Shown: positions 25,847 through 33,945 of the stretch, piece by piece
Layout of the letters: every line of letters starts with the position of its first letter
Position numbering within the stretch: position 1 is the stretch's first letter
Origin: DASSUW01 sp963811895
GTDB lineage: Bacteria; Actinomycetota; Thermoleophilia; Solirubrobacterales; Solirubrobacteraceae
DNA length: 64,000 bases
Reading direction: 5' to 3'
Assembly (NCBI GenBank): GCA_963811895.1
Contig: CAWETE010000004.1
Location: forward strand, 682,001-746,000
The notes under the pieces: generated by a model
Seen by the model: the letters and a program-made list of their open reading frames with translations, nothing else
The model's database searches: none
Told to the model about the DNA's origin: nothing
Made by a program: the position numbers and the translations under genes

Positions 25847-27038
25847 GCTCGGCCAGCCGCCGCTCGAGGAACGCGCGCTCGACCGGGTTGGCGGCCAGCG
25901 AAAGCGCGCGCTCGTAAGCGGCGCAGGCCTCGTCGCGGCGGCCGAGCCGGCGCAGCAGGTCGGCGCGCGCCGAGTGCAGCAGGTGATAGTCGCCGAGCTC
26001 GCCGGCCAGCTCGTCCATCAGCGCCAGCCCGGCCTCGGGGCCGCGCGCCATCGCGACCGCCACCGCGCGGTTGAGCGCCACCACGGGCCCGCCCTGCACC
26101 ACGAGCAGGCGGTCGTAGGCGCCCGCCACGCGCACCCAGTCGGGCCCGCCCGGGCGGCTGTGCTCGGCGGCGATGAACGCCTGGAGCGCGTACGGACCCG
26201 GCCCGCCGCCGAGCGCCAGCGCGCGCTCCACCAGCCCGCCGCCCTCGGCGATCGCCTTCTGGTCCCAGCGCGACCGGTCCTGGTCCTCGAGCAGCACCAG
26301 CTCGCCGGCCTCGTCGACCCGCGCGTCGCGGCGCGAGTCGTGCAGGAGCATGAGCGCGAGCAGCGCGAGCGCCTCCGGCTCGCTCGGCATCAGCGAGCAC
26401 AGGACGCGCGCCAGCCGGATCGCCTCCGCGCACAGCTCGCGCCTCACGAGCGCATCGCCGGCCGTCGCCGCGTAGCCCTCGTTGAAGATCAGGTAGAGCG
26501 TCGCCAGCACCGACGCCCGGCGGGCCGGCAGGTCCTCCTCGCGCGGCAGCTCGAAGCGGATGCCGGCGTCGCGCAGCTTGCGCTTGGCCCGCTGGAGCCG
26601 CTGCGCCATCGCGTCCTCGGAGACGAGGAAGGCGCGCGCCACCTCGCGCGTGGAGAGCCCGCCGAGCGCCCGCAGGGTGAGCGCGATCCGCGCCTCCGGC
26701 GCGAGCGCCGGATGGCAGCAGGCGAAGATCAGCTCGAGCCGCTCGTCGGCGCCGGGCTCGAACGCCTCGATCCGCGCGAGCGCCTCGGGCGCGGGCAGGC
26801 GACGCTCACGGCGCAGCCGGTCGATCGCCTTGTTGCGCGCCGTCGTGGTGATCCACGCCGCCGGGTTGCCCGGCACCCCGTCGCGCGGCCAGCGCTCGAG
26901 CGCGACGACGAAGGCGTCCTGGACGGCCTCCTCGGCGCGGTCGAGGTCGCCGAACGCCCGCGCCAGGACGGCGACCGCCTGCCCGGACTCGCGCCGGAAC
27001 AGGCGGTCGATGAGTGCCCCGGGAGTGCTCAGGCTCAG
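25827..27038 (-). CDS. ECF42-type RNA polymerase sigma factor (with C-terminal DUF6596/TPR-like extension)
   Basis: A 403-aa sigma factor. Sigma-2 is LIDRLFRRESGQAVAVLARA through RAEEAVQDAFVVALERWPRD, sigma-4 is RALGGLSTREVARAFLVSED, and a roughly 200-aa helical C-terminal extension ends in repeat-like HSARADLLRRLGRRDEACAAY. ECF42 factors are known to depend on this extension and to occur with YCII/DGPF proteins, exactly as here. No ATG, GTG or TTG precedes the conserved start; CTG at 27038 overlaps the YCII stop as CTGA, paralleling the other coupled starts in this window. An ATG/GTG lost to a base error is the alternative. Confidence 0.85.
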   Translation of the reverse strand: MSLSTPGALIDRLFRRESGQAVAVLARAFGDLDRAEEAVQDAFVVALERWPRDGVPGNPAAWITTTARNKAIDRLRRERRLPAPEALARIEAFEPGADERLELIFACCHPALAPEARIALTLRALGGLSTREVARAFLVSEDAMAQRLQRAKRKLRDAGIRFELPREEDLPARRASVLATLYLIFNEGYAATAGDALVRRELCAEAIRLARVLCSLMPSEPEALALLALMLLHDSRRDARVDEAGELVLLEDQDRSRWDQKAIAEGGGLVERALALGGGPGPYALQAFIAAEHSRPGGPDWVRVAGAYDRLLVVQGGPVVALNRAVAVAMARGPEAGLALMDELAGELGDYHLLHSARADLLRRLGRRDEACAAYERALSLAANPVERAFLERRLAELRRPSG

Positions 27039-27430
27039 GCCGTGGTCGACTCCGTGCCGGGCTGCTCGTAGCCGGCGGCCTCGTAGTCCATGACCGCGCG
27101 GACCTCGACGCAGCCGCCCTCGCCCAGGTCGGGCACCTTGGCCGCCCAGCCGAGCGCGGCGTCGAGGTCGGGGCACTCGAGCAGGTAGAAGCCGCCGAGC
27201 TGCTCGCGCGTCTCGGCGAACGGGCCGTCGGTGTGCACGGCCTCGCCGTCCTTGATCCGGACGGTGGTGGCGGTGGTGGTGGCGTCGAGGCCCTCTCCGG
27301 CCAGGAACGCGCCGGAGGCCATGAGCTCCTCGTAGAAGGCGCCCCAGCGCTGCATGTCCTCCGCCGCCTCCTCCGGCGACATCTCCGCCCAGCGGCCCTC
27401 GTCGCCGTACAGCAGCAGCGTGTACTTCAT
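27035..27430 (-). CDS. YCII/DGPF-domain protein (sigma-factor-linked), second copy
   Basis: This 131-aa protein has the YCII fold with MKYTLLLYGDEGRW and the signature DGPFAETREQLGGFYLLECP, from which the DGPF name derives. The family's biochemical role is unclear; it accompanies ECF42 sigma factors and is a target of them. It overlaps its upstream paralogue (ATGA) and the downstream sigma gene, indicating one transcript of two DGPF proteins and the sigma factor. Confidence 0.88.
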   Translation of the reverse strand: MKYTLLLYGDEGRWAEMSPEEAAEDMQRWGAFYEELMASGAFLAGEGLDATTTATTVRIKDGEAVHTDGPFAETREQLGGFYLLECPDLDAALGWAAKVPDLGEGGCVEVRAVMDYEAAGYEQPGTESTTA

Positions 27431-27822
27431 CGCGCGGCCTCGTGCGCCTGGACCTCGCGGTCGAGGCCGGCGGCCTCGTAGTTCATCACCGGCCGGACCT
27501 CGATCGAGCCCTGCTGCGCGCCGGGGATGCGCGCCGCCCACGAGATCGCGTCGTCGAGGTCGCGGCACTCGAGCAGGTAGTAGCCGCCGAGCTGCTCGCG
27601 CGTCTCCGCGAACGGCCCGTCGCTCGTGACCGTCTCGCCGTCGCGGACCCGCACGGTGGTCGCCGTGGCGCTGGGCTGGAGCCCCTCGCCGCCGAGCATC
27701 ACGCCCGCCTCGCTGGCGGCGCGGCCGAACGCCTCGTACGCGGCCATGATCTGGCCCGACTGCTCGGGCGTGACCTCGTTCCAACCGGACTCGTCGCCGT
27801 AGATGGTGAGCAGGTACTTCAT
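27427..27822 (-). CDS. YCII/DGPF-domain protein, first gene of the ECF42 operon
   Basis: A 131-aa paralogue of the next gene, with MKYLLTIYGDESGWNEVTPE and TSDGPFAETREQLGGYYLLE. ATG 27822 is preferred over 27861 because a GGAGGG ribosome binding site lies just before it and the family begins with MKYL. The two copies share the central motif but differ in mature length features (VMLGGEGLQPSATATT against FLAGEGLDATTTATT), suggesting an old duplication. Confidence 0.88.
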   Translation of the reverse strand: MKYLLTIYGDESGWNEVTPEQSGQIMAAYEAFGRAASEAGVMLGGEGLQPSATATTVRVRDGETVTSDGPFAETREQLGGYYLLECRDLDDAISWAARIPGAQQGSIEVRPVMNYEAAGLDREVQAHEAAR

Positions 27823-27874
27823 GGTGCCCTCCGTCGGTCGTCGCGGCGCCCTCCGCGCCACGTTTCACCCTACC

Positions 27875-27902
27875 GACGACAAGGTCCGGCGCAAGCGACA
27901 AA
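27875..27902 (-). promoter_or_regulatory. Candidate ECF42-dependent promoter
   Basis: On the minus strand TTTGTCGC (27902-27895) is followed after 16 nt by CGTC (27878-27875). ECF42 promoters are reported to have a TGTCGA-like -35 and a CG(A/T)C -10. The site lies about 50 bp upstream of the first YCII start, consistent with autoregulation of the operon. A second TTGTCG at the -10 makes the exact register uncertain. Confidence 0.45.
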
Positions 27903-27917
27903 TGTGGCGCGTCGGCG

Positions 27918-28160
27918 CTACTGCTCGTCCAGCCAGCGCAGGTGCTCGACGATCCGGTGCGAGTCGCAGATCGCCTCGCGGCCGATGACCAGCAGCGGGA
28001 CCCGGTCCTGGCCGGTCAGCTCCTGCACCGCTTCGCGGTCGGACTTGCGCCACGGCACCCGCCGCTCCTCGACCTCGATGCCGCGCCGGTTGAGCTCGCG
28101 CGCCACGCGTCCGCACGGGCACAGGAGGTTCGTCGGCGTCTTGCAGCGGTGGAGGATCAC
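27918..28160 (-). CDS. Small glutaredoxin/GST-N-like thioredoxin-fold protein
   Basis: This 80-residue single-domain protein has LCPCGRVARELNRRGIEVEE, a glutaredoxin-position CxC motif (an additional Cys precedes it in HRCKTPTN). VPLLVIGREAICDSHRIVEH follows, containing the cis-Pro and the Asp-Ser of GST N-terminal domains. It is too short to hold the GST helical domain. It starts at GTG 28160 inside the stop of the SDR gene (GTGA), so it is coupled to it. The partner thiol is unknown. Confidence 0.78.
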   Translation of the reverse strand: MILHRCKTPTNLLCPCGRVARELNRRGIEVEERRVPWRKSDREAVQELTGQDRVPLLVIGREAICDSHRIVEHLRWLDEQ

Positions 28161-29197
28161 CGCACCACCTCGCGCATCGCGCGGCCGAGCACGCGCCAGG
28201 GCAGCGGCTGTCGGCGGCCGGTGCGCTCGAGCCGGTCGCCGAGCCGCTCCTCGTGGTAGCGGACGGTGTCCTCGACGGTCTCCTCGTGCGGACGCGTCGT
28301 CCATCCCAGCTCGCGGCGCGCCTTGGCGGACCGGTACGTCCACCAGTGCGCCGCCGCGCGCACCTCGGACGGCGTGACCAGCGTCGGCCCGGGAGCGCGA
28401 ACGCCCGCCTCGGCGAGCGCCAGCGCGACGGTCACCGGCAGCCGCACGGCAGGCCCCTCGACGCCCGAGATCTGCTGCAGCTCGCCGAACAGCCGCTGCC
28501 ACGTGTAGTTGCGGGTGCCGAGGATGTAGCGCTCGCCGGCCGCGCCGCGCTCGTCGCACAGCAGCAGCCCGGCGGCCACGTCCTCGACGTCGACGACGCA
28601 GATCGCGCCGTCGACGTAGGCCGGGATGCGGCGCAGCAGGAACCGGCGCACGACCTCGGTCGAGGAGCGCCGGTCATCGCCGGCGCCGAGCACGTGGGCG
28701 GGGCAGGCGAGCACGACGTCGAGCCCGCGCGCCGCGACGCGCAGCGCCTCGACCTCGGCCGCGTGCTTGGCGTCGGCGTACGGGATCCCGAGCGGCCCGG
28801 TGCGCACGTGGCGCTCGTCGAGCGCGCCGCCCGCCCGCGCCGGCCCGATCGCCGCCACCGAGGAGGTGTGCACCACCCGCTCGACGCCGCCGGCCAGGCA
28901 CGCCTCCAGCACCACGCGCGTGCCCTGCGCGTTCGCCCGCAGCAGCGGCTCCGGCCCCATCCGCAGGTTGGTCGTGCCCGCGACGTGGAAGGCGCGCTCG
29001 ATGCCGCGGACCGCTCGCCGCATGGCCGCGCGGTCGGTGATGTCGGCGGTCACGCGCTCGACGTCGAGGCCCTCCAGGGCGTCGAGCGGCGACGACGCGC
29101 GGACCGTCACGCGGACGTCGTCCCCGCGGGCGAGCAGAGCGCGGACGACGTGCGCCCCGATGAATCCGGTCGCACCGGTTACGAGGACCCGAGCCAC
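28157..29197 (-). CDS. NAD-dependent epimerase/dehydratase-type extended SDR
   Basis: The 346-aa protein has the dinucleotide motif LVTGATGFIGAHVVRALLA at the N-terminus, HTSSVAAIG with the catalytic Ser, and YADAKHAAE, the YxxxK active site. The pattern including CVVDVEDVAAGLLLCDERG, and the helix before it, resembles HpnA-like and dihydroflavonol-reductase-like enzymes. The substrate is probably a nucleotide sugar, sterol-like compound or ketone. It is followed by the small glutaredoxin-like gene. degV is divergent 23 bp away. Confidence 0.85.
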   Translation of the reverse strand: MARVLVTGATGFIGAHVVRALLARGDDVRVTVRASSPLDALEGLDVERVTADITDRAAMRRAVRGIERAFHVAGTTNLRMGPEPLLRANAQGTRVVLEACLAGGVERVVHTSSVAAIGPARAGGALDERHVRTGPLGIPYADAKHAAEVEALRVAARGLDVVLACPAHVLGAGDDRRSSTEVVRRFLLRRIPAYVDGAICVVDVEDVAAGLLLCDERGAAGERYILGTRNYTWQRLFGELQQISGVEGPAVRLPVTVALALAEAGVRAPGPTLVTPSEVRAAAHWWTYRSAKARRELGWTTRPHEETVEDTVRYHEERLGDRLERTGRRQPLPWRVLGRAMREVVR

Positions 29198-29220
29198 GGC
29201 GCGAGGATAGGCTGCCGACC

Positions 29221-30093
29221 ATGTCGCCGGTCGCAGTGGTCACGGACACGACGCACTACCTGCCGGCGGAGGTCGTGGCGCGCCACGAGATACACCTCGT
29301 CTCGCTGTACGTGAACTGGGCCGGCCGCACCGACCGCGAGATCGACCTGCCCGACTACGACGCCTTCTACGACCACATGCGCTCGGCGTCCGATCTGCCG
29401 AGCACCTCGCAGCCGTCGGTGGGCGATTTCCTGACCGTCTACGAGCCCCTGCTGGCGGCGGGCGACGACGTGCTCTCGATCCACCTCTCGGGCGGCATCT
29501 CGGGCACCGTGGAGGCAGCCCGGCAGGCGCGCGAGACACTGGTCGAGGGCGGTGTCGCGCCGGAGCGGATCGAGGTGCTGGACTCCGACACCGGCGCCGC
29601 GGGCCACGGGCTGATGGCGATCGCGGCCAAGAACGCCGCGCGCGACGGCGCCGACCTGGCGGGCGCCGCCGACGCCGCCCGCCGGCTGCGCGAGCGGATG
29701 ACGATCATCTTCGCCGTCGACACGCTCGAGTACCTGCGCCGCGGCGGGCGGATCGGCGGCGCGCAGGCGTGGATCGGGTCGGCGCTGAAGATCAAGCCGA
29801 TCCTCTCGATCAACCGCGAGATCCTGCCGATCGAGCGCGTCCGCACCGCCGGCCGCGCGTTCGAGCGCCTGGTCGAGCACCTGGCCTCGCAGCACGACGA
29901 CGGCGCCGACGTGTTCTTCATCCAGCACATACAGGCGCACGACATCGCCGGCCGGCTGGCCGAGCGCGGCGCCGAGATCTACGGACGGCCGCCGGAGTTC
30001 GTGTCCGAGCTCGGCCCCGTGATCGGCGCCCACGTGGGGCCGGGACTGTTCGGGGTCACGGGGCTGCCGGGCTCGATTCTGGGCCCGGTCTAG
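29221..30093 (+). CDS. DegV-family fatty-acid-binding protein
   Basis: DegV/FakB proteins bind a fatty acid and present it to a kinase. The 290-aa sequence starts VAVVTDTTHYLPAEVV, has the DLPSTSQPSVGDF block with the fatty-acid carboxylate-binding Thr/Ser, HLSGGISGTVEAARQA, and RRGGRIGGAQAWIGSALKIKP, all diagnostic. No fatty-acid kinase FakA is adjacent. Its last 38 bp overlap the convergent AI-2E gene. Confidence 0.92.
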   Translation: MSPVAVVTDTTHYLPAEVVARHEIHLVSLYVNWAGRTDREIDLPDYDAFYDHMRSASDLPSTSQPSVGDFLTVYEPLLAAGDDVLSIHLSGGISGTVEAARQARETLVEGGVAPERIEVLDSDTGAAGHGLMAIAAKNAARDGADLAGAADAARRLRERMTIIFAVDTLEYLRRGGRIGGAQAWIGSALKIKPILSINREILPIERVRTAGRAFERLVEHLASQHDDGADVFFIQHIQAHDIAGRLAERGAEIYGRPPEFVSELGPVIGAHVGPGLFGVTGLPGSILGPV

Positions 30094-31162
30094 CCACCGC
30101 CGGCGCCAGCGCGCGCCGCTCGGCGCGGTACTCGCGGTAGGTGATCTGGAGCGCGGCCGCCACGGGGATGGCCAGCAGCGCGCCGAGCACCCCGAACAGC
30201 GCCGACCCGAACAGCACGGACGTGAGCACGATCAGCGGGTCGAGCTGCACCGCGCGGGCCTGGATCCGCGGCTGGATGACGTTGTTCTCGACCTGCTGGT
30301 AGACGATCGCGAACACCGCCCAGATGATGGTGTCGACCGGGAAGTCCGAGAACAGCGTGACGATGCCGACGATGATGGCGCCGAGCGTTGCGCCGACGAG
30401 CGGGATCAGGTCGAGCAGGAACACGATCACCGCGAGCGGGAGCGCGTAGTCGACGCCCAGGATCAGCAGCATGATCCAGCTCGTCACGCCGGCCACCGTG
30501 GCCTGCAGCAGCGCTCCGGCGACGTAGTTGCCGATCGCGTTGCCGATGCGGGCGAACAGGTTGTGCCACCACTCCTCGCGCTCGGGCTGGTACTCGCGGA
30601 TCCAGCCGTCGAGGAACTTGCGGCCGCTCGACAGGATGAACAGCGACAGCACGATGATCGTCACCGTGGCGAAGATCGAGTTCACGAGCCCGACGCCGAT
30701 GTCGCCCAGCACGCCGGCGGCGTCGCCGAGCCGCGCCGGCAGCTTCTCGGCCTGCTCCTCGAGCTTCCCGGTGATGTCGTAGTCGTCCTGGAGCTGCCGC
30801 AGCCGCTCGTTCTCGTTGACGAACTGCGTGACCTCCTCCGCGTACTGCGGGAGGTTCTGCACGAGGTTGTTGGCCTGCGTGACGACCGGCGGGATCAGCA
30901 GGCCGATCAGCGCGAACGGCGTGAGGATCAGCAGCAGGTAGACGATGGCAACCGCGAAGCCGCGCCGCATGTGGCGCGAGAGGAGGGTGATCGGCCCCGA
31001 CAGCGCGATGGCCAGGAAGGCGGCGATGAAGATCCAGGTCAGCGGCCGCCGCACGAGGTACATCAGCAGCAGCGTCACCACCACGGCGACGACGACCAGC
31101 ACCACGCGCAGGACGGCGCGGACCGTCGGGAAATACACAGAGCTGGCGGCAGGGGCACTCAC
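30056..31162 (-). CDS. AI-2E/PerM-family membrane transporter
   Basis: The 368-aa protein has an N-terminal pair of helices (VLVVVAVVVTLLLMYLV, WIFIAAFLAIALSGPI), a roughly 90-residue hydrophilic insert (NLVQNLPQYAEEVTQFVNEN) and a C-terminal five-helix region. That region contains VIVFLLDLIPLVGATLGAII and YQQVENNVIQPRI, the family signature. Members include AI-2 exporters and Na+/H+ antiporters, so substrate is open. There is a 47-bp gap to the DUF3618 operon. Confidence 0.9.
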   Translation of the reverse strand: MSAPAASSVYFPTVRAVLRVVLVVVAVVVTLLLMYLVRRPLTWIFIAAFLAIALSGPITLLSRHMRRGFAVAIVYLLLILTPFALIGLLIPPVVTQANNLVQNLPQYAEEVTQFVNENERLRQLQDDYDITGKLEEQAEKLPARLGDAAGVLGDIGVGLVNSIFATVTIIVLSLFILSSGRKFLDGWIREYQPEREEWWHNLFARIGNAIGNYVAGALLQATVAGVTSWIMLLILGVDYALPLAVIVFLLDLIPLVGATLGAIIVGIVTLFSDFPVDTIIWAVFAIVYQQVENNVIQPRIQARAVQLDPLIVLTSVLFGSALFGVLGALLAIPVAAALQITYREYRAERRALAPAVARPGPESSPAAP

Positions 31163-31209
31163 GGCGCTCGGGCTGGCTTTCGCCGCCGAGCGCCGAACGC
31201 CTTCGTGCG

Positions 31210-31455
31210 TTAGTAGTACTCCCGGGACTTTCGCCGGCCGGTGAGGAGGCCGGTCATCGCGGCGATCCCGCCGCCGACCACGAAGCCCGCGACGGCGGCC
31301 CCGATCAGGACCTCCTTGCGGTGGCGCTCGAAGTGGCCGCGCCAGTCCGTGGCCCTGGTCACCTCGCCGCGCAGGCGGTTGACGGCGAGCCCGAGCTCGG
31401 CGCGGTTGGCCTCGATCGACTGGCGGATCTCCTCCGCGCTGCGGGTCTCGGCCAT
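31210..31455 (-). CDS. DUF3618-type small membrane protein
   Basis: An 81-aa protein: EEIRQSIEANRAELGLAVNR is the DUF3618 helix. It is followed by a single membrane segment IGAAVAGFVVGGGIAAMTGL and a basic tail. It is the last gene of a four-gene operon with DUF4235, a coiled-coil protein and a holin-like protein; this set recurs in actinobacteria and is thought to act at the envelope. The function is unknown. Confidence 0.8.
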   Translation of the reverse strand: MAETRSAEEIRQSIEANRAELGLAVNRLRGEVTRATDWRGHFERHRKEVLIGAAVAGFVVGGGIAAMTGLLTGRRKSREYY

Positions 31456-31889
31456 CAGGTCTTCGGCCCCTGCGTGATGGCGGGGTGCGAGGTCGTGACG
31501 GTCTCCTTGATCAGCTTGCCCTCCTCGATCGCCATCTGCGGCGTCGGCGGCGCCCCGCGCTTGAAGAGGCGCGCGGCGATGAAGGCGCCCAGCGCGCCGA
31601 AGACGAACAGCAGCACGGCGACGATCACGAAGCCGATCCAGAAGTTGTTGCCGTCGCCGTCGAGCCCCAGCCAGATCGCCCACGCCGCGCCCTCGAGCAG
31701 GTAGATCAGGCCGAACAGGGCGAAGACGCCGGCGACGATCCCGATGACGGCGCCCTTGAGGAGCTTCGTGGCCTTCTCGACCATCTCGGTCTTGGCGAGC
31801 TCGATCTCCTCGCGGAAGAGGAGCGAGAGCTTCTCCGTGACCTCCTGGATCGCCTCGCCGAGGTCTGAGGTGTCGGTGTCGTTGGCCAT
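31455..31889 (-). CDS. Phage-holin-like (holin superfamily III) membrane protein
   Basis: The 144-aa protein has an N-terminal amphipathic helix (QEVTEKLSLLFREEIELAKT) and two membrane hairpin segments (AVIGIVAGVFALFGLIYLL and FVIVAVLLFVFGALGAFIA). This matches the actinobacterial putative holin family (Phage_holin_3_6). There are no phage genes nearby; these are chromosomal envelope proteins, so a lysis role is not implied. It abuts its neighbours by 1-2 bp. Confidence 0.83.
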   Translation of the reverse strand: MANDTDTSDLGEAIQEVTEKLSLLFREEIELAKTEMVEKATKLLKGAVIGIVAGVFALFGLIYLLEGAAWAIWLGLDGDGNNFWIGFVIVAVLLFVFGALGAFIAARLFKRGAPPTPQMAIEEGKLIKETVTTSHPAITQGPKT

Positions 31890-31890
31890 G

Positions 31891-32286
31891 TCAGTCGAAG
31901 ATGCGCTTGAGGATGCGGGCCACGAGGAACGAGCCGACGAAGGCGGCGCCGACGAGGACCTCGGGACGCTGGGCGGCGGGCGGCAGCCTGTCGGCGCCCG
32001 GAAGGCCGGCGACCGCCTCGGCGGGCGGCGTGTGGTGCGGCGGCTCTGGCTCGGGTGCCGGAGCCTGTCCGCGCTCCTTCTCGGCCTCGGCGTGCAGGCG
32101 CTCGGCCTTCTCGCGCTCCTTGCGCGCCTTGCGCGAGAGCTTCTCGGCCTCCTGGGTGGCCTCCTCGGCGCGCTCCTCGGCCTTCGCCTGCTCCTCCTCG
32201 GTCCGCCGCGCGTCGGTCAGCGCGATGTTCTCGCGCAGCTCCGCGCCGCGGGCCTCGGACACCGCCTTGTCGGGGTCTTCGCTCAC
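31891..32286 (-). CDS. Coiled-coil tail-anchored membrane protein
   Basis: The 131-aa sequence begins at GTG 32286 (GTGA overlap with the DUF4235 gene). Residues about 20-75 are an uninterrupted Glu/Lys/Ala coiled coil (EEQAKAEERAEEATQEAEKL and similar). A Pro-rich linker PAPEPEPPHHTPP follows, and the protein ends in the membrane anchor VLVGAAFVGSFLVARILKRI. It resembles other tail-anchored proteins of unknown role and is embedded in the envelope operon. Confidence 0.75.
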   Translation of the reverse strand: MSEDPDKAVSEARGAELRENIALTDARRTEEEQAKAEERAEEATQEAEKLSRKARKEREKAERLHAEAEKERGQAPAPEPEPPHHTPPAEAVAGLPGADRLPPAAQRPEVLVGAAFVGSFLVARILKRIFD

Positions 32287-32417
32287 TCCGGCGGATCTTC
32301 CCCGAAGGCCCGGCGCCAAATCACGGCCGCCAGCTTCGATGTCGCAATTGAAGCCAGCGCGCCGAGCCCGGCGAGCAGGCCCGACCAGACCAGCCGCTTG
32401 ACCATCTCGTTGTCCAT
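32283..32417 (-). CDS. DUF4235-type small membrane protein (44 aa)
   Basis: A short gene read on the minus strand from ATG 32417 to TGA 32283. The product contains MVKRLVWSGLLAGLGALASI and KLAAVIWRRAFGEDPPE. One membrane segment followed by an IWRRxFGExPPE-type end is the DUF4235 pattern. Its stop overlaps the GTG of the coiled-coil gene. It is the promoter-proximal gene of the four-gene envelope operon. Confidence 0.72.
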   Translation of the reverse strand: MDNEMVKRLVWSGLLAGLGALASIATSKLAAVIWRRAFGEDPPE

Positions 32418-32447
32418 GGGGGCGGAGTCTATGACCGCGACGGCGGC

Positions 32448-33050
32448 TCAGGCCTCGAGGCCGTCGCAGATCGTCTCGACCACGTAGCCCTTGGCGCGCT
32501 CGTACGCGCCGTCGCCCTGGTCGAGCGTCCCGAAGATCCACCCGGTGAGGACCTGCTCGATGGCGCCGTAGAAGGCCATGGCAGCGAACTCGGGGCTCAC
32601 GGAGTCGCGGAACTCGCCGCGCTGCTGGGCCTGCGCCACGATGCCGCTGATCTGCCCGTAGGCCTCGGTGATCTTGCCGAGGTGGGCGGCGCCGAAGGAG
32701 TTCGCCGCGCGCGTGACCTCGACGATGATCACCTTCATCAGGTCCGGATCGTGGCGGTAGGACTCGATGATGAAGCCGGCGATCGCGTGCAGCTTGGCGC
32801 GCGCGGGCTCGTCGGAGGCGTCGACCTCGGCGATCGCCTCGAGCAGCACGTCCCAGCGCTCCAGGAACAGGGTGTCGAGCACCTCGTCCTTGGACTGGAA
32901 GTAGTGGTAGACGAGCCCGTAGGCGACGCCGGCCTCGTCGGCGATGTCGGACACGCGGCAGGTGTGGAAGCCCTGGCGCGCGAACACGCGGACGGCGGCG
33001 TCGAGGATGATGCGCCGCTTGTCGACGGGCGCGCGGGCGGGAGTGGCCAC
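32448..33050 (-). CDS. TetR/AcrR-family regulator
   Basis: GTG 33050 shares one base with the nitrilase stop and gives a 200-residue regulator. The HTH is RVFARQGFHTCRVSDIADEA followed by GVAYGLVYHYFQSKDEVL, a textbook TetR domain. The C-terminal ligand domain includes FAAMAFYGAIEQVLTGWIFG, like fatty-acid-metabolism repressors. It is co-transcribed with the nitrilase. The inverted repeat TTGACT-N4-AGTCAA in front of the operon is a good candidate for its own operator. Confidence 0.9.
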   Translation of the reverse strand: MATPARAPVDKRRIILDAAVRVFARQGFHTCRVSDIADEAGVAYGLVYHYFQSKDEVLDTLFLERWDVLLEAIAEVDASDEPARAKLHAIAGFIIESYRHDPDLMKVIIVEVTRAANSFGAAHLGKITEAYGQISGIVAQAQQRGEFRDSVSPEFAAMAFYGAIEQVLTGWIFGTLDQGDGAYERAKGYVVETICDGLEA

Positions 33051-33880
33051 TAGGCGTGAACCTCCTGCGGCCACGTGTAGGCCTGGGGACGGCGGTTGGC
33101 GAGCGAGGGCACCGCGCGGCGGATCTCGGCCTGCCGGTCGAGGTCGAGCTCCGCGGTGATGAACGTCTCGGCGTCCGGCGCCTGCGCGAGCACCACGCCC
33201 CAGGGGTCGACGATCATCGAGCGCCCGCCCGAGCGGTAGCCCTTCGCGTGCTCGCCGACCTGGTTGGCGGCGATCACGAACGCCTGGTCCTCGATCGCGC
33301 GGGCGCGCAGGAGCACCTCCCAGTGGTCGCGCGTGGTGGCCAGCGTGAAGGCGGCCGGCACGGTGATCACGCGCGCGCCCCGCACCGCGAGGATCCGGTA
33401 CAGCTCCGGGAAGCGCAGGTCGTAGCAGACGGTCAGCCCGAGCTCGACGCCGCCGGCCGTCTCCGAGAGGACGACCTCGTCGCCGGCCTCCTCGTGCTCG
33501 GACTCGCGGTAGGTGCGCCCGCCGACCTCGACGTCGAACATGTGGATCTTGCGGTAGACGGCGCGGACCTCTCCGTCGGGCCCGAAATGGACCGACGTGT
33601 TGGAGCCCTTCTCGCGCTCCGGGACGCGCTCGGCGATCGAGCCGGCCACCAGCTCGATGCCCAGCTCACGCGCGACGTCGCGCGCCCAGGTGAGCGCCGG
33701 ACCGTCGAACGCCTCGGCGCCCGCCGCCGTCTCCTCGGGCGTGCCGAGCACCGGCCACTTCTCGGGCAGCACGACCAGCTCGGCGCCTGCGGCGGCGGCC
33801 GCCCGCGTCAGGCGGTCGGCGGTGGCGAGGTTGCGCTCGCGATCGGCGGTGGACGTGAGCTGGACGGCGGCGACGCGCAC
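33050..33880 (-). CDS. Carbon-nitrogen hydrolase (Nit2/omega-amidase-like nitrilase superfamily)
   Basis: A 276-aa enzyme with the Glu-Lys-Cys triad: Glu in LVVLPEKWPV (near residue 40), Lys in AVYRKIHMFDV (near residue 110) and Cys in LTVCYDLRFPELYRIL (near residue 150). The HMFDV and DLRFPELYR motifs fit the Nit1/Nit2 branch (deaminated glutathione amidase, omega-amidase) better than plant nitrilases. It may therefore repair side products of glutamine or thiol transamination. It is the first gene of the nitrilase-TetR pair. Confidence 0.9.
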   Translation of the reverse strand: MRVAAVQLTSTADRERNLATADRLTRAAAAAGAELVVLPEKWPVLGTPEETAAGAEAFDGPALTWARDVARELGIELVAGSIAERVPEREKGSNTSVHFGPDGEVRAVYRKIHMFDVEVGGRTYRESEHEEAGDEVVLSETAGGVELGLTVCYDLRFPELYRILAVRGARVITVPAAFTLATTRDHWEVLLRARAIEDQAFVIAANQVGEHAKGYRSGGRSMIVDPWGVVLAQAPDAETFITAELDLDRQAEIRRAVPSLANRRPQAYTWPQEVHA

Positions 33881-33904
33881 GACGGTTCTCCTTTACCCTC
33901 GAGA

Positions 33905-33920
33905 TTGACTGGTCAGTCAA
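33905..33920. promoter_or_regulatory. Candidate TetR operator upstream of the nitrilase-tetR operon
   Basis: TTGACT (33905-33910) and AGTCAA (33915-33920) form 6-bp perfect arms around a 4-nt centre, 25 bp before the nitrilase start and 26 bp before the divergent DUF2804 gene. It could control both directions. The shape resembles operators of fatty-acid-related TetR proteins. Confidence 0.5.
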
Positions 33921-33945
33921 CCTCTGTGCGGCAGGATACCGCGCG

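Noticed and set aside
31455..31889. Prophage remnant because of a holin-like gene
   Set aside because: No endolysin, portal, capsid, tail or integrase genes; the family is chromosomal in actinobacteria.
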